A DNA stretch of 64,000 nucleotides from Orobanche coerulescens (lineage: Eukaryota > Streptophyta > Magnoliopsida > Lamiales > Orobanchaceae): positions 161,921,787 through 161,985,786 of the forward strand of contig CM065805.1 of the NCBI GenBank assembly GCA_033398695.1, read 5' to 3'. A program made the position numbers and the translations under genes. Below the pieces are notes generated by a model. It was given only the letters and a program-made list of their open reading frames with translations. It was not told the origin of the DNA and ran no database searches. Position 1 is the stretch's first letter, and each line of letters begins with the position of its first letter. Shown one piece after another: positions 48,073 through 60,254 of this stretch.

Positions 48073-51000
48073 TTATTTTAGATGGAAATATAGATTTAGT
48101 AGTGCCGTTTCATTATGAGAAGAGCACCTCTGGTTGTTAATATAGGTTGGTAAAAGTCTCCCTGAAACAATATTTCGGGTACGGCCCTTTAGCTCCATGT
48201 CTGCGTCTTCCAGCATAAGAATTTTTAGGCCATCAGGGCTTGTGACCCTAGATAGGGCCACATAAAGTTGGTCGTGACTGAAAACGGGATTTGGCAAATA
48301 TATACCTATATGATTAAGTGACTGACCTTGACTTTTGTTAATGGTCATTGCATAGCATGGTTTGATAGGGAACTGCCTCCGCTTCATTATGAATGGCCAG
48401 TTTGATTGTGTGGATGTCAGTGTGATTCTAGGTATGAGCACAATGTCTCCTATATTCGATCCAGTTAGGATTTTTGCGCGAATAACAAACTGGCCTAGAT
48501 CCGTAATGATGAGTCGAGTTCCGTTGCACAATCCCTGGGTTGGATTTACGTTTCTTAAAAGCATTATTGGGAGTTCCTTTTTTAAGGACAGGGCATGCGG
48601 TGGCATTCCTTGAAAATTTAACGAATTTAAGAACTCAATGGGGTATAGGTCTTCTTGGCCAGCAGTATCAGTCGAAGCCTTGCATATCTCATCTGCACTA
48701 TTGTAGGTCACAGGCTGACCTTGCAACTTTTCAAACATATAGGCGTTGATTGCATCGGCGTCATCATTTTTGGGTGTTAAAATGGCCCTTTCTTTTAGAT
48801 ACTCGCCCTCATTTTGCCTTGTTGTAAATTCTGGGAAAGTTTCCTTGACTATCTCCTCAATAGGGGAATTCCATGATTTAATAATAAATTCCTCGGGAAT
48901 CTTAATCCAAGTAGCCTCATCCTCATCTTCTTTTTTCTTGGCTGGCAAATTCCCATCGCCCACATCTAAAACCCATTTATTGAATTCCCGTTTTCGATTA
49001 TCAATGTGACCGTCTGCAGAATATTCATTCACTCTCATGCTTTGAGTAAGCGTGAAAACCTTTCAAGATTTCCATAATGGTGATCGGTTAATGCAAGCAT
49101 CAAGCACATCTGCCCTTTTGCCTTTCGGAATGACCGGTAGAATTTGTCTAAAGTCTCCTCCCAGCAACACTGTCATACCTCCAAAAACTCGGTTTCTATT
49201 CTCCTGATTATGGTACCCCAATATATCCCTCAACGTCTTATCTAATGCTTCAAAAGCATATCTTTGAGTCATTGGTGCCTCATCCCAAATTATCAGCTTG
49301 ACCTCTTGCATTAGCTCTGCCAAGTGCGTGTTTTGTTTGATACCACATGTGCTGTTTTCCATTAAATCCAGCGGAATAACGAATCTGCTATGAGCAGTCC
49401 TCCCTCCCGGCAGAAGCAACGAAGCAATTCCTAGATAAGTTATAAATTTGGAGTTACGTATGAATTATTTAAATAAGACATGCGTGGTAATGCATGCGAC
49501 ACATGCAATTAAGAAACTATTATGTATAAACTGAGATACCTGAAGATGCCACTGCAAGCACTATTACTCGTTCTGATCTGAGTCTTGAAATTATAGTCTT
49601 GTATAAAAATGTCTTCCCCGTTCCTCCAGGTCCATAAACAAAGTAAAACTGACCTTTTTGCTTGTGAACGGACCCAATAACTTCATCATAGATTAAGCGT
49701 TGCTCGGTGTTTAACAATGAATGAAGTTGTTCATGCTCATCCTTACTCTTTTTCATATCAAAGTCAAGCGCCTCTCTAATTAGCCGATTGTCTATGTTTG
49801 AAAGTAACCTTGGATTTGGTCGGGGGAGATCTTGAAAATCGGCCAAAGATCTGCCATTCGTGTTTAACAAATCTTGTATTTCCATGAGACAATAGTTTTT
49901 ATTTGTTCGTTCGTAAGCTGCAGCTCAGGGTATCTGAAATGTTTTCTCTTTTTATGCAAAATATCCTCTGACAAAGCTTCCCAGTTCTCTTCCCAAAAAT
50001 GTAGTGGCCTGCTCACGTCGCAAAACAGCAAAATGGTAACAAATAAGTCACGGAGTTGTGCTCCTAACGCCCATTGTCTTGCCTCTGATATAGCATGTGT
50101 CCATTCCTTGTCATCATTGAGTAGGCCATATGCAAAACACGCTGCTTTAAATGACCCATATAATCTTTCATTAACTGTCATTAGTTCCTGAAACGATTGA
50201 GCTCCTCTCACTACATTCAACAACATCCTTAGATAGTATCGTTCCCCTGAAGCAGGGTTTGAGTAAACAATTCGCCCGATGCATTTTTTTTGCTTCCTAG
50301 GTTTCCAAACTTTGTCTTGTTCATGCCATACATATTTAGTGGGTATTTCAGCATAGGTTAGTTTCCTAGCTTCCGTGTCCCTCTTGTTTAGCTCAAACCA
50401 CTCGGTGAACATTGTTATATTGATTCCTTCCTTTGCAAGCAAGGCTGGCAAACTCTCTGAATCACGCAGCGTGATTGCGTTCTGATTTGGTAAATGATAA
50501 TTAAGTCTCATGACTGATGGGTAGGAGTAATGGATGTCGAACAAAAAAAGACGCCATATTGCTTCACATGGTGCTAAAAAGCGACAATTTAAGAATTCTT
50601 TGATTTTATCAACTGCAACGATGTTTTCAGACCCTGCCTGATCACCTGTTGTAATGTTTTCCTGTATAACAATACTTGCTCGGTCTGGCCCTTTGTTTAA
50701 GTATTGAAATAAGTACTTAATGGCCCTTGTTCTATTGCACCATTCAACATTGATGTGTGCCTGATATTTAAGGAGGAGATATCGATTGTAAGGGACCACA
50801 TCTTTGTTAGAGTAAGTGTGTTTTCCTTTCACAGCACACACTTTATTATCTCTTCGACGATAAACAGGGTATCCATCTCCATCAAGCGTTGTTTATGCGT
50901 AAAATGATTTGGGATAATGTTTTGAACATTTGCCTTCAATGGTGCATGGAGCGTATTTTGCATTTTTACCGCAAGGGCCATGCAACATATATTCAGTAAC

Positions 51001-53175
51001 AGCCTTGTATCCGTCCGGATCATCTGTTGGAGATGGAATCTCTGCCGAGATATGTCATCTATTTCACTTGGAGTCTTACACTTGGCGTGTTCTTCTGGCC
51101 ATAAAAGAATATGCGCGTGGGGAAGCCCACGTTTTTGGAATTCGATCACGTACACAACTGAAATTAGAAGTTAGGAAACCTTACATTAGTGTTCATAATG
51201 ATGACCTGAATAAACAGATTGGTGATGGGATGTAAGGCATGTTACCTGCACGGGATTCACCGAAAATGTGATTCTTTGTAAGATCATCTAACATCTCAGT
51301 TAGTTTTATTTTAAAAACCCGGGTTCCCACCTCTGGACGATTGTGTGGCTTCTGTCCAGGAAAATGGGAGAGCATTGCAGCTATCTCGGGCCATTTTGGG
51401 TTGGAAGTGAAAGTGATGAAGAGGTCCGGATTCCCGTATGCTCGACACAGAGCCATTGCATCTTGGTAGTTTTGCATCATATATCTTGGGCTGCCTGTAA
51501 AACTGGATGGCAAAACTACTCTTTTTCCAATTGCGCATCGTGTCTCCTCTTGTAACAAAGATCGTATACATTATGATAGAGATCTACACGCAGGCATCTT
51601 GATTATTCTGCTCCATTTAAGCCTTTGTTCTTCAACAGCCGTGTATGCATCTACCAAATATTGTTGAAATAAGCGGCCCCCTCTTATCAAAGTAGTTCCC
51701 TGATTATTCCGTTGTTGGATCATGTAAGCGTAGTACTCTTTCATCGTGACAAAACCCCGTATAGTTTTCCTGTTTCCTGTATTGCTATGATAAGGTATTT
51801 TCTCATGGAACCCATCTTCTCCATACGGAAATAGCAACGGATATTGGAGTGCCATATAGGCCGGATGCAATTCTGAGATTCTTTGTGGCCCCATGTTTTT
51901 GTTTTTTACAATGATATCTCTTATAGCAATTCCTTGCCCAAAATCATTTGTAATTAGGGCTGCCACTTCCGACACAGATGGTGCGTTGTACTGTCTTGAA
52001 GTTGTTCTTTGGCCAAGAAGGCGTAGTTGAAAGTTGATTGAGTTATGGGCAGCGCACCAATCCCTTGCCATTCGAAATGCCCTGGCAACTGAGCTAGAGT
52101 GATTCAGCATGCCAATCAGACTTGTTACTATTCTTTCATCGACTTCTTCACCTGCCTCGTTATTAATGAAAGCAGACATCCGATTCCTCACTTCGTTCGC
52201 GGTGTCAAAGAAGTAAAGTTGAGCGAACTTGGGTTGAACGCCTTCTGTTGGAAGTAGAGATCCAAGTAGGTGATAATTTTGACCATTTATCCTGAATGTG
52301 AAAGGCGCCCTCCCGGTATTAACTGAATGGTCTATTTTGGCCCCAAAAGATGTAAAGCAGAACATGCTGTTGTATACCCTAATTTGATCTCTAAATTTTG
52401 ACGTTGCAGGGTCTGCATAATCCAAGAGAGCGTTTAATGGTGGTGGGGTTTACCTGAATTTGGACAGCAGCACTTTACCATCTTGACAGCATAGTAAGAA
52501 TGATGGATTTGCAGCTCTTTTAGCCTTATTACTTCTCTCTTCATACCACATTATTGCATCACAGCGAGGACATTGATGCGATGGAGGGCCAAAGTTGTTG
52601 TAAGTCACTGGAACTCCTGCGAAAGCAAAATTTGTTATTGGTAAAAATTTTAGATACATATATCTTTCTGGGAACATGTATTTTAAAAGGTTATTCGTGC
52701 CTGATATATTTTAGTAACATTAATCAAGAAGGTTTGTTGCGCTAAATGGTAATTGACTAACATGTTTTAATAAGATAAAAAATTACCTTCAGACGTGAAC
52801 GCCGCTCTTTTTGTATTTTTTTTGGGGTAGCGCCGCTTCACTGTCTCTGGAACAACTTTTGGACTGGTTATGCGGTAATTGGAAGTAGAGGCTCCAGTAT
52901 TTTGTTCTGGATTTGATCGGGTGTTTCTTGGGAGTGATGATGAACCTGAGGCAAAACATTAAATTTTTATCACATTTGCGTGGATTTTTTTTACAACCCA
53001 AAAACATGTATGCGTATTTACTTGTTCCTGCAGTGGTATTTTCTGTTAGTTTCAGACCACAGTAAAATTGCAGATTCCCATCTTGACCAATAGTTGTTTC
53101 TGAATGAATCCTTATAGAATTTTTTAGTATCTTTGGAGAGGATGGAACACAGCCACGATTGTTACGTAAACTGCA
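48073..53175 (-). pseudogene. Helitron Rep-helicase (RepHel), broken
   Basis: Minus-strand gene with introns. N-terminal exons about 53023-53170 and 52795-52946; zinc-finger-like exon with HQCPRCDAIMWYEE (near 52560-52620). Helitron-like domain 51571-52425. The Rep nuclease has HUH motif PHAHILLW near 51105-51130 and tyrosine motif KYLFQYLNKG near 50695-50725. Pif1-type helicase has Walker A GPGGTGKT near 49610-49635, Walker [10 protein letters not shown] near 49280-49310, [10 protein letters not shown] near 49140 and QLYVALSRVTSP near 48240-48275. Introns fit GT-AG at 51158-51245 and 49431-49539. Lesions: TAA at about 52450, frameshifts near 51590, 51550, 51040 and 49900, a stop near 50905 and TGA near 49063. 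It would nick and unwind DNA for rolling-circle transposition, but not from this copy. Confidence 0.93.
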
Positions 53176-53344
53176 ATATTAAAAATCCCGATTGTAGTTA
53201 TATAAACCATGTAAATGCATGGGAAATTGGTCAATTTGAGCTTACTTTCATCCATGATTGTATGAAACTTGTAATTCAGTTATCCTGCATATGAGACCCC
53301 ATGAGTTGAGGATCTGAAAAGATAAATAACGAATATGTAGTAAA

Positions 53345-53484
53345 GATTGCCTTTTGGAATTTCCTTGTTTACCCACTGCATTTATTCCGGTAATAAATGA
53401 AGAATTATCCAACAGATTGCCTCTTGGAATTTCCTTGTTTACCCACTACATTTATTCCGGTAATAAATGAAGAATTATCCAACA
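53345..53484. repeat. Tandem duplication of 70 bp in Helitron
   Basis: GATTGCCTYTTGGAATTTCC starts at 53345 and again at 53415; the two units are almost identical. Confidence 0.9.
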
Positions 53485-53779
53485 GATTCCTGCCAGATCT
53501 AAATCTGTAAATATCTATTTTTACTATGAGCTCGCCAACGTAATCTATGACGCTAACTATGATTATTGGTTACATTTTGTTTGCATTTTTTTTTGCATAA
53601 AGTGATTTAAATGGTGCGACCATCGAAACATTTCGGTCCTGGTTAGTGCGGAGAGCATTCGTGTCATCATTACTGAGTTGTTATCTAGTTGAGACATTGT
53701 TGCATTTTTAACTAAACCTTCGAGGAACTAAATTCTCCTATTACCTGATTCGCCACATTATCTCACATTTTTCTTGTAG

Positions 53780-53935
53780 GTCCTTCTAGAATGCCGTTTG
53801 GGTGCTCATCAGATGAAGAAAAAAATGCATGGCGACTTCCTAGCAGGACTGATATGTATCGTATGTCTAGTGATTTCAGCTTGTTTCCTACTTCATTGCC
53901 TATCCTTTCTTATGAGAAATGTGAGCATGAGTAAT
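53780..53935 (+). pseudogene. MEI2-like captured exon 1
   Basis: Follows a TTGTAG acceptor. Reads DMYRMSSDFSLFPTSLPILS and YEKCEHE, resembling the DASLFSSSLPVLPHEKL segment near the N-terminus of plant MEI2-like RNA-binding proteins. It lies on the strand opposite to the Helitron genes. A stop follows soon after. Captured exon fragment, not a gene. Confidence 0.6.
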
Positions 53936-53964
53936 TGAGGTCCTGACTGAAATGTTGTTACTTT

Positions 53965-54600
53965 ATATGGATATTACAAAACCTACCCTTATATTTTCGG
54001 CAATTTACAAACACACCCGAAGAAGTCTTAAAATACACATCATAACCCAAAAACATTTCCCCCCCCCCCAAACCAAATTTTAGAACACTTTATTGTTACT
54101 CCTTAAATTTTAAGACTGAATCAAAACTCAAACGTCTTTTTGAAATTTTCAAATTTATTTTTGGATTTTTGTAATTACCCCGGACCTTAGGGTAGTTTTT
54201 GTAACTATTCCTACTTTTCATATGTAGATGATGATAATGCATTTAGAAGGATCTGTTAAGAGTTTGATTTGTTTTAATTGCAGTTTGTTTTTCCTACTTC
54301 ATTGCCTACTTTATAGGGATAATACAAAACCTACCCTTATGTTTTCGGCAATTTACAAACACACCCGAAGAAGTCTTAAAATACACAAAAGTCCCTTGAG
54401 GTTTGATATTTCCCAGCCCCTTTTCATAACCAAAAAACATTTCGACCCCCCACCCCAACCAAATTTAAGAACACTTTATTGTCACCCCTTAAATTTTAAG
54501 AATGAATCAAAACTCAAGCGTCTTTTTGTAATTTTGAAAAAAAAAATTTGTCTACCTTAGGGTAGTTTCTGTAACTATTCCTATTTTTCATATGTAGATG
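53965..54600. repeat. Duplicated AT-rich block within captured region
   Basis: ATACAAAACCTACCCTTAT, then CGGCAATTTACAAACACACC, occur near 53975 and again near 54325, followed by similar text for about 250 bases. Each copy ends near a GTAGATGATG string that precedes captured exon sequence. No coding similarity. Confidence 0.8.
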
Positions 54601-54652
54601 ATGGTAATGCATTTAGAAGAATCTGTTAGAGTTTGATTTGTTTTACTTGCAG

Positions 54653-54945
54653 CTAGTTTTTTCCAAGTCTTATCAAACTACGCCGAGAAGATGAAGTAAA
54701 GTATCCAGTTGAAGATATTGAACCAACTACAATAGGAAGCTTTATTCCTGGCAATGAAAATGAAATCTTATCTGGTCTTGTCATATATTGCTGACATTTT
54801 AGAGTTTGATTTGTTTTACTTGCAGCTCGTTTTTTCCAAGTCTTATCAAACTACGCCGAGAAGATGAAGTAAAGTATCCAGTTGAAGATATTGAACCAAC
54901 TACAATAGGAAGCTTTATTCCTGGCAATGAAAATGAAATCTTATC
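54653..54945 (+). pseudogene. MEI2-like captured exon 2, duplicated
   Basis: Two tandem copies, starting 54653 and 54826 after TTGCAG acceptors, both read FFPSLIKLRREDEVKYPVED then IEPTTIGSFIPGNENEILSG, resembling the IEARTIGSLLPDDEDELLAG stretch of plant MEI2-like proteins. Copy 1 has TAG where copy 2 has TCG at the exon edge, so copy 2 is the less damaged. The spacing is 173 bases. Confidence 0.6.
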
Positions 54946-54976
54946 TGGTCGTGTCATATATTGCTGACATTTTTAG

Positions 54977-55124
54977 TGGTAGCCAAATTTTTCATTATGG
55001 CTTCGAAAATGGTGTTGGAACTTTGACCGGTGAACATCCATATTGGGAGCACCCTTCAAGGACACTATTTGTTCGTAATATCAATAGTAATGTGGATGAA
55101 TCTGAACTTAAATCTCTGATTGAG
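54977..55124 (+). pseudogene. MEI2-like captured exon 3 (start of RRM)
   Basis: After a TTTTAG acceptor the frame reads GFENGVGTLTGEHP, EHPSRTLFVRNINSNVDESE and LKSLIE, then a GT donor. EHPSRTLFVRNINSNV is a hallmark of plant MEI2-like proteins, opening the first RNA recognition motif (RNP2 LFVRNI). The motif is cut off after its first helix. The order of the three exons is that of the source gene, so a contiguous genomic piece with introns was captured. Confidence 0.85.
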
Positions 55125-55380
55125 GTATTATTTTCCGCTACAATCACGCCATACTACCTACCATTGCACTCCTATTTTTTTTTTTTTGGTTTCCTAACTA
55201 ATTATTCAGTAAATATGATGACAACAGGGACACCGATTCCAAGCTTTGGGACTTGAGTTGCCTAGTCAGATTCCGAGTCTTCCACAATGTATCTGCAAAG
55301 GACAGGTAAAGAAATTCACTTCCAACATCTGAGACCATATCACAGTAGCAGCGAACTTTTGGGTGGGTTATGACCTTTTC

Positions 55381-57819
55381 TTTTTCTTCTGGATTGCAGC
55401 TCACCATCCCCATCATCTTTTGGAATCTCACTCTCGAATGTTATTTCGCTTTCAAACTTCAACAACAATACTAAAATAAAACGACCACAAACGATAGGTT
55501 AGCGGGTCAATGTTCAGCAATGGAATGTAAGCATATTAATGTTATCTTATATCCAGAAGTGTAAGGAAGAACTGTTTCTAACCTTTTCTTTTTCTTCTTG
55601 CTTGCGGGCTCGACATCCTCATCATCTTTTGGTACATCACTTTCAGCAGCGGTTATTTCAGTGTCCGAATCTTCAAAAACAACACTAAAATAAGACGGAC
55701 ACAAACGACAGGTTAGCAGGTCAATGTTATCTGATATCCAGAAGTGTTAGCAAAAATCGTTTCTAACCTTTTCTTTCTTTTGTCCTCTGAAGGTTTTGAT
55801 GGTGTACACACTTATGGGGATTTAGCCAATCTTTTTAGCTCTGGCTTCCCTACATCGGTAGCTGCACTTACAGTGCTAGAACTGGTGCTTTCATCCACTG
55901 AACCTGGGGCACAAATATGCCAACAGGTGAAGCTCTCGTAGGACCCGTGCTCGTAGTATGTGTGCGATTTCAACTCCAATGTGTGGGAGGTACCAATGAT
56001 GTTTGTTAGAGGCTGTGGTAATGCCGGCTGATCATCCGCATCCTGCACAGGATGGTAAGTAAGCAAAACATTTATGAATTGGTCCAAATCTTATAAATAT
56101 ACCTCATTCTCTCCTTCCAAAAGTGACTCAGCTGAAAATTTCACCAACTCTGTTGCAGTTTCATCAAACATGACAACCACAGTGTGTGCGGTGTCGTCCG
56201 AAACATCTAATTCAAGCCTGTACCTGTTGATGCAATGTTTTACATGGAAGGTGAACACTCATTTTATGGTATTCTAACAATTAAAGTGTATTTGCACATA
56301 TGCAATTCAGTTTATTCCAAACAATATGGCACCTCACAACAGGATAATCAGCAGCTTATTGCATCGTCACACGCATTTCCCTTCCCTTCTTGTCACACCT
56401 TTTTACACTTATCACCGCCACACGGGGTACTTCCCTTTCCTTGTCCTAATATTCTTAATTATGACTTGATGTTGAACGTCACGCAGGGGAAAAAATGACC
56501 ATTGGTTAGAAGTGGAATAAAATTACAGCCGCGGTAGTTTGAAGAGAATGGTTGGTACATCAGTTTTTCGGTTGCGCGCCCAAATCAGTAGGTTCTCTAA
56601 TGTCCCAGCCTTGGGTTCAGAGTTTTCAGCGAGCACGGGTTCTTTGCCAATATTTATTTCACTGTCATTCGGATGAATGTTGATGTTTAATGGTCTGGGA
56701 AAGGACTGACGAATTTATCGAAAGTGTATTACCTGGCCTCTGATGTAAACTCCTTCAACGCGGGAATCTCAGCATCATTGAGTATCAAAGTAGATGAACT
56801 ACTCGATAGATAAAGCTTATCTGCACGGTAAAGGACAATAGTGTATCATTCCATGCATCCTTTTAAATATCTTAAATAGTTAATGTACACGGGTTCTTAC
56901 TGTTGTACAGCTTTGCATTGACCGAAGTTAGAATCACCGCATGAACGCCAGGACTCTTTGTTTTCTTCTCGATTAGCACGTCGCCAAGGCTTCCCCACAA
57001 TATGACCCTAACTGATTGGCCCCTTTTTTATGGGAAACCAAAATAACAGCGGCCGAGACATTATTGATATTCATTGAAACCACCTATAAGTGTAAAGACA
57101 ATGACACTAACCTTTGATTGGTGAGGTAGAAATCTAGGGTCTTTGAACCTGTTCTCTGTTGAGTGCTCCTGCCCACATTTGTGACGTATCCCACAACATC
57201 TGCGAGTACACATTTACTTAAGAGCATAACTATTATCTCATACACTACAACAAATTTAGCATAGATTGAACATTACCAATCAAGTATTTGTTATCTGTAA
57301 CTTGCAGGTCATCAAAATCAATTAGGTCAAAAGGATGCCTCACAAAACCATCTGTCTTGACCGAAGATCTTCTTACGATCGTGCCACCATGCAATTCAAG
57401 CATGAAAGCACTCTCTTTCATGATCCGGTACTCTTCTGTGTTTGGTATGACAGCAAAATCGTTAATGGTATATATGATCCCCTCTTTCAACCTATTCACA
57501 AAAGTGTGTGATGTATTCGATTTTGCGGTGCAATGCATGATATTACTCTGCAAGAAAAAAGGCATTAGCATATTTGCCACTCATCACATATATTAGACAG
57601 ATCTTTGTACATCTTATTAATTTACTTTCTTTCATTTTTAGGAGAAGTAATTTTTAGCTTACCCTCCCATCAGATATCAGGAAATCGGTGCTAAGGTAAC
57701 GACCGTGCAAGATTAACGTCCCATTTTCTGCACACCATGGCGACAGTGGGCCCTGTTACATTAAGATCCAACTGGTCGAAGAAAACATGGGCTTTGAACT
57801 GTGTGGTTGCCTTTGACAT
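55381..57819 (-). pseudogene. RPA70-like gene of the Helitron, broken
   Basis: Minus-strand multi-exon gene. Exon 1 57663-57819 (MSKATTQFKAHVFFDQLDL ... LSTDFLISDGR, with a frame change near 57755). Exon 2 57277-57548 (NRLKEGIIYTINDFAV, DDLQVTDNKYLIGN). Later exons near 57120-57205 (DVVGYVTNVGRSTQQ), 56905-57030 (GQSVRVILWGSLGDV), 56735-56822, 56525-56700, 56105-56220 (VVVMFDETATELV) and 55812-56087 (LPQPLTNIIGTSHTLELKSH). These match OB-fold DNA-binding domains of plant RPA70-like proteins carried by Helitrons. Small lysine-rich exons near 55600-55700 and 55381-55460 look like duplicates of each other. An in-frame TAA at about 55812 precedes further lysine-rich coding sequence. It would bind single-stranded DNA. 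Confidence 0.85.
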
Positions 57820-58018
57820 GGTATCTTTCTTTTACTAATGCTGGTGTAATTGAGGAGGGAGTAGTTGTAGGATTGTAAAAGCAGGCACATCCTATTTATA
57901 TATTTGTAAGGCTTTTGGATTGTAACATGTTGATTGTAACTGACTGTAACATCTTGAATGTAACTGTTACAATGATTTGAATTTCAGAAACCGTAAAAAC
58001 ACTTCATATGCATTTTTT

Positions 58019-58303
58019 GGAGTTATAATAGATGAATGGTTGCTGGCTGCATTAAGTGAGGAATGGTTTGCATTCCTGTTATTGGAGTTGGAGTTATAAT
58101 AGATGAATGGTTGCTAGGTGCATTTAGTGAGGAATGGTTTGTATTCCAGGAACAATACTGAATTGATTAAAGGGCTGAATTTGCATTACCGTAGTTGGAG
58201 TTATAATAGATGAATGGTTGCTAGGTGCATTTAGTGAGGAATGGTTTGCATTCCAGGAACAATACTGAATTGATTAAAGGGCTGAATTTGCATTACCGTA
58301 CAT
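58019..58303. repeat. Tandem repeat of 107 bp near Helitron 5' end
   Basis: GGAGTTATAATAGATGAATGG begins at 58019, 58090 and 58197. The first unit is cut to 71 bases and the second and third are 107 bases and almost identical. Confidence 0.93.
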
Positions 58304-58319
58304 ATTCTTCAACTATACA

Positions 58320-58405
58320 TATTCTTGAAGTCTCCACATTAATAAGGGGATTTAATCTTGAAGCCTCCACATTAATAAGTGGACTCAATCTTTTAGTATA
58401 ATAGA
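58320..58405 (-). other. Helitron 5' terminus and subterminal repeat
   Basis: The minus strand from 58405 starts TCTATTATACTAAAAGATTG. A 33-base direct repeat, TTGAAGYCTCCACATTAATA, begins near 58324 and 58357 on the plus strand. Confidence 0.7.
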
Positions 58406-58982
58406 TGTGATACATGGTAAATATTTTGAGATAATCAAATTTTGATAAACTAGTTTTATTAAAATAAATTGATATGAAACATAAGTATCAAGATCCAACC
58501 ATTTTCAAAACACTCGTCAAACTTTAGATTATTTCTAATATGGGCCTGCCAAAGCAGGGTGTATGAATTTTATCTTAAGGAGGCGAGATGAATAAACAAG
58601 CTTATACATATGTTTTAAATGGTTAAGACTTATATAGATTATACAAAATGGTTTTAAACCTATGGCTTATTTGGGATTAATAGGATTAAAACGAGATAAG
58701 ATGTCATCCCGAATGATAATTTAAAGCATCTTTTAATTACAGGGGACATGCCAAAACTGTGTCTGTGGTTATTGGATCGTTAGATTATAATTCATATATG
58801 TGTATGTGATACATAATATTTGAGACTAACATATTGACATAAGATGTCATCTCTATTGATAAAAACTAAACTTCTTTTATTTGCGAGGGACGTGCCAAAG
58901 CTGTGCTTGCATTTACTTGATCGTTAGATTTTAAAATCAATATATCTCATGAATAACTTTGCATATTAATATTGTAGAATCA
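58406..58982. other. Leader of a decayed copia element
   Basis: AT-rich, lying upstream of a copia gag start. Two related blocks containing GATCGTTAGATT (near 58785 and 58919), each preceded by ATGCCAAAACTGTG or GTGCCAAAGCTGTG, form an imperfect duplication. No exon recognised. Confidence 0.5.
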
Positions 58983-59066
58983 ATGGCGTCAATCAATACA
59001 AACTCATTGCGATCAATTCCTGACAAAGAAAAACTTTCTGGCACTAATTACCTTGATTGGTCAAGG
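58983..59066 (+). pseudogene. Copia gag N-terminus, cut off
   Basis: ATG at 58983 opens 28 codons, MASINTNSLRSIPDKEKLSG then TNYLDWSR, the usual start of plant copia gag (LSGxNYLDW). The frame is cut at 59067 by another LTR beginning TGTTAG. Confidence 0.8.
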
Positions 59067-60254
59067 TGTTAGGGTTGTATACGTCAAAGCATACTTTATG
59101 CTTGTATTACCTAATTTCCCGGTCTTTGTCTATGAGAATATTTAATTCATTTATCACACGTTTTGCATATTTATTCACGCTATGGTTATGCAAATGTAGT
59201 CTAAATTACTTTATATTGTACATAATGTGGTGTGTCGTGTCACACAGAAGATCACATTATCGGTTCCTTATATAGTAATATTTAGTTTACAATCTATATA
59301 ACATTAGACCGTTATGTGAGAGGTTGTAGTATATGCTTGAGATTGGTTGGTCTTGACCATTATCATATATTAGCGTATTCGCTATCCATTGAATAGGATC
59401 GAGGTGAGATAGATTATTCTGTACTGACTATAAGAAGAACGTACATCTCGGACAATTATTATTTCTTAATTCTATTGATTAATATTTAATTATATATATT
59501 TAATATTTATTTCTTTGATTTATCATGGGCGAGAGCTACAATGATTGGCTCAATATGCTCGATATGTTGGGCAATATTATTATTTATATGATAATTAATA
59601 TTATAGTTAGAAATCGTGTCCCGACCAGTCGGGTTGATCATGTCCCTTGAGGCACTCGAAAGGATTATTATATTAAACCCTGCAGGTGGAATTAATTTTC
59701 CGATATAATAATAAAGGTCAAGTGATATACTCATGTATAATATATTAATTAATTAAAAGCTGTCAGTAGCTTAAATTAATTAATGGACATGAAATATCTT
59801 AAACACGGGAAATAATTAATTCAAAAAGGAGCCCAATTTCGTAATTTTGGATTTTGATAGGAAGTGCAATATCAACCTTTTAGTGGACTAAGTTGATATT
59901 AATAGAGTCTTAATATTAGGAAGAGTCCTAATATTGGAAAGAAGATATCTATTGGGAGTCCTTACCATATCTTCCTTAAGGTCCCTAGAGTAGCCCAAAA
60001 CACATATAAATAAGATGCATGGGTGGCCGATTTGCTTCATTAATTTTGGCACAAAATTTTCGATTTTCTCTACTTGTGATTGTGGATCTTGACTTGTGTC
60101 TTGGATTCCAATTAGTTAACACAATATTTTTCTAAATACTAAAATATCCAAGAAAAATAGAGAGAAAATTCCTAAGGTAAATTTTGCAAGAAAAGTGATT
60201 CGACCGTCCCCTTGCTGTTCAAGATTGATCCGGTAGACTGTTGCCCACACGACA
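59067..60254 (+). repeat. Copia LTR inserted in gag, itself interrupted
   Basis: Begins TGTTAGGGTTGTATACGTC directly after the gag frame. A TATA box (CATATAAATAAG) at about 60004-60015 is followed by a leader-like region. Gypsy D interrupts it at 60255, and the remaining LTR should lie beyond the window. Whether it is a solo LTR or a full element cannot be seen. Confidence 0.65.

Larger units (their letters stand above)
47947..58405 (-). mobile_element. Helitron with Rep-helicase, RPA-like gene and captured exons
   Basis: Minus-strand rolling-circle transposon. The 5' end is placed at 58405, where the minus strand reads A|TCTATTATACTAAAAG, typical of plant Helitron 5' ends. The 3' end is placed near 47947-47962, just after an imperfect hairpin at 47962-47982. 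The canonical CTRR is degraded, so that edge is approximate. Contents on the minus strand are an RPA-like gene, then Rep-helicase, the usual order of autonomous plant Helitrons, with foreign MEI2-like exons on the plus strand in between. Both transposon genes are now broken. No target duplication is expected for this class. Confidence 0.85.

Noticed and set aside
55381..57819. Host replication protein A gene
   Set aside because: It lies inside the Helitron ends on the same strand as Rep-helicase, where plant Helitrons typically carry such a gene, and it is broken.
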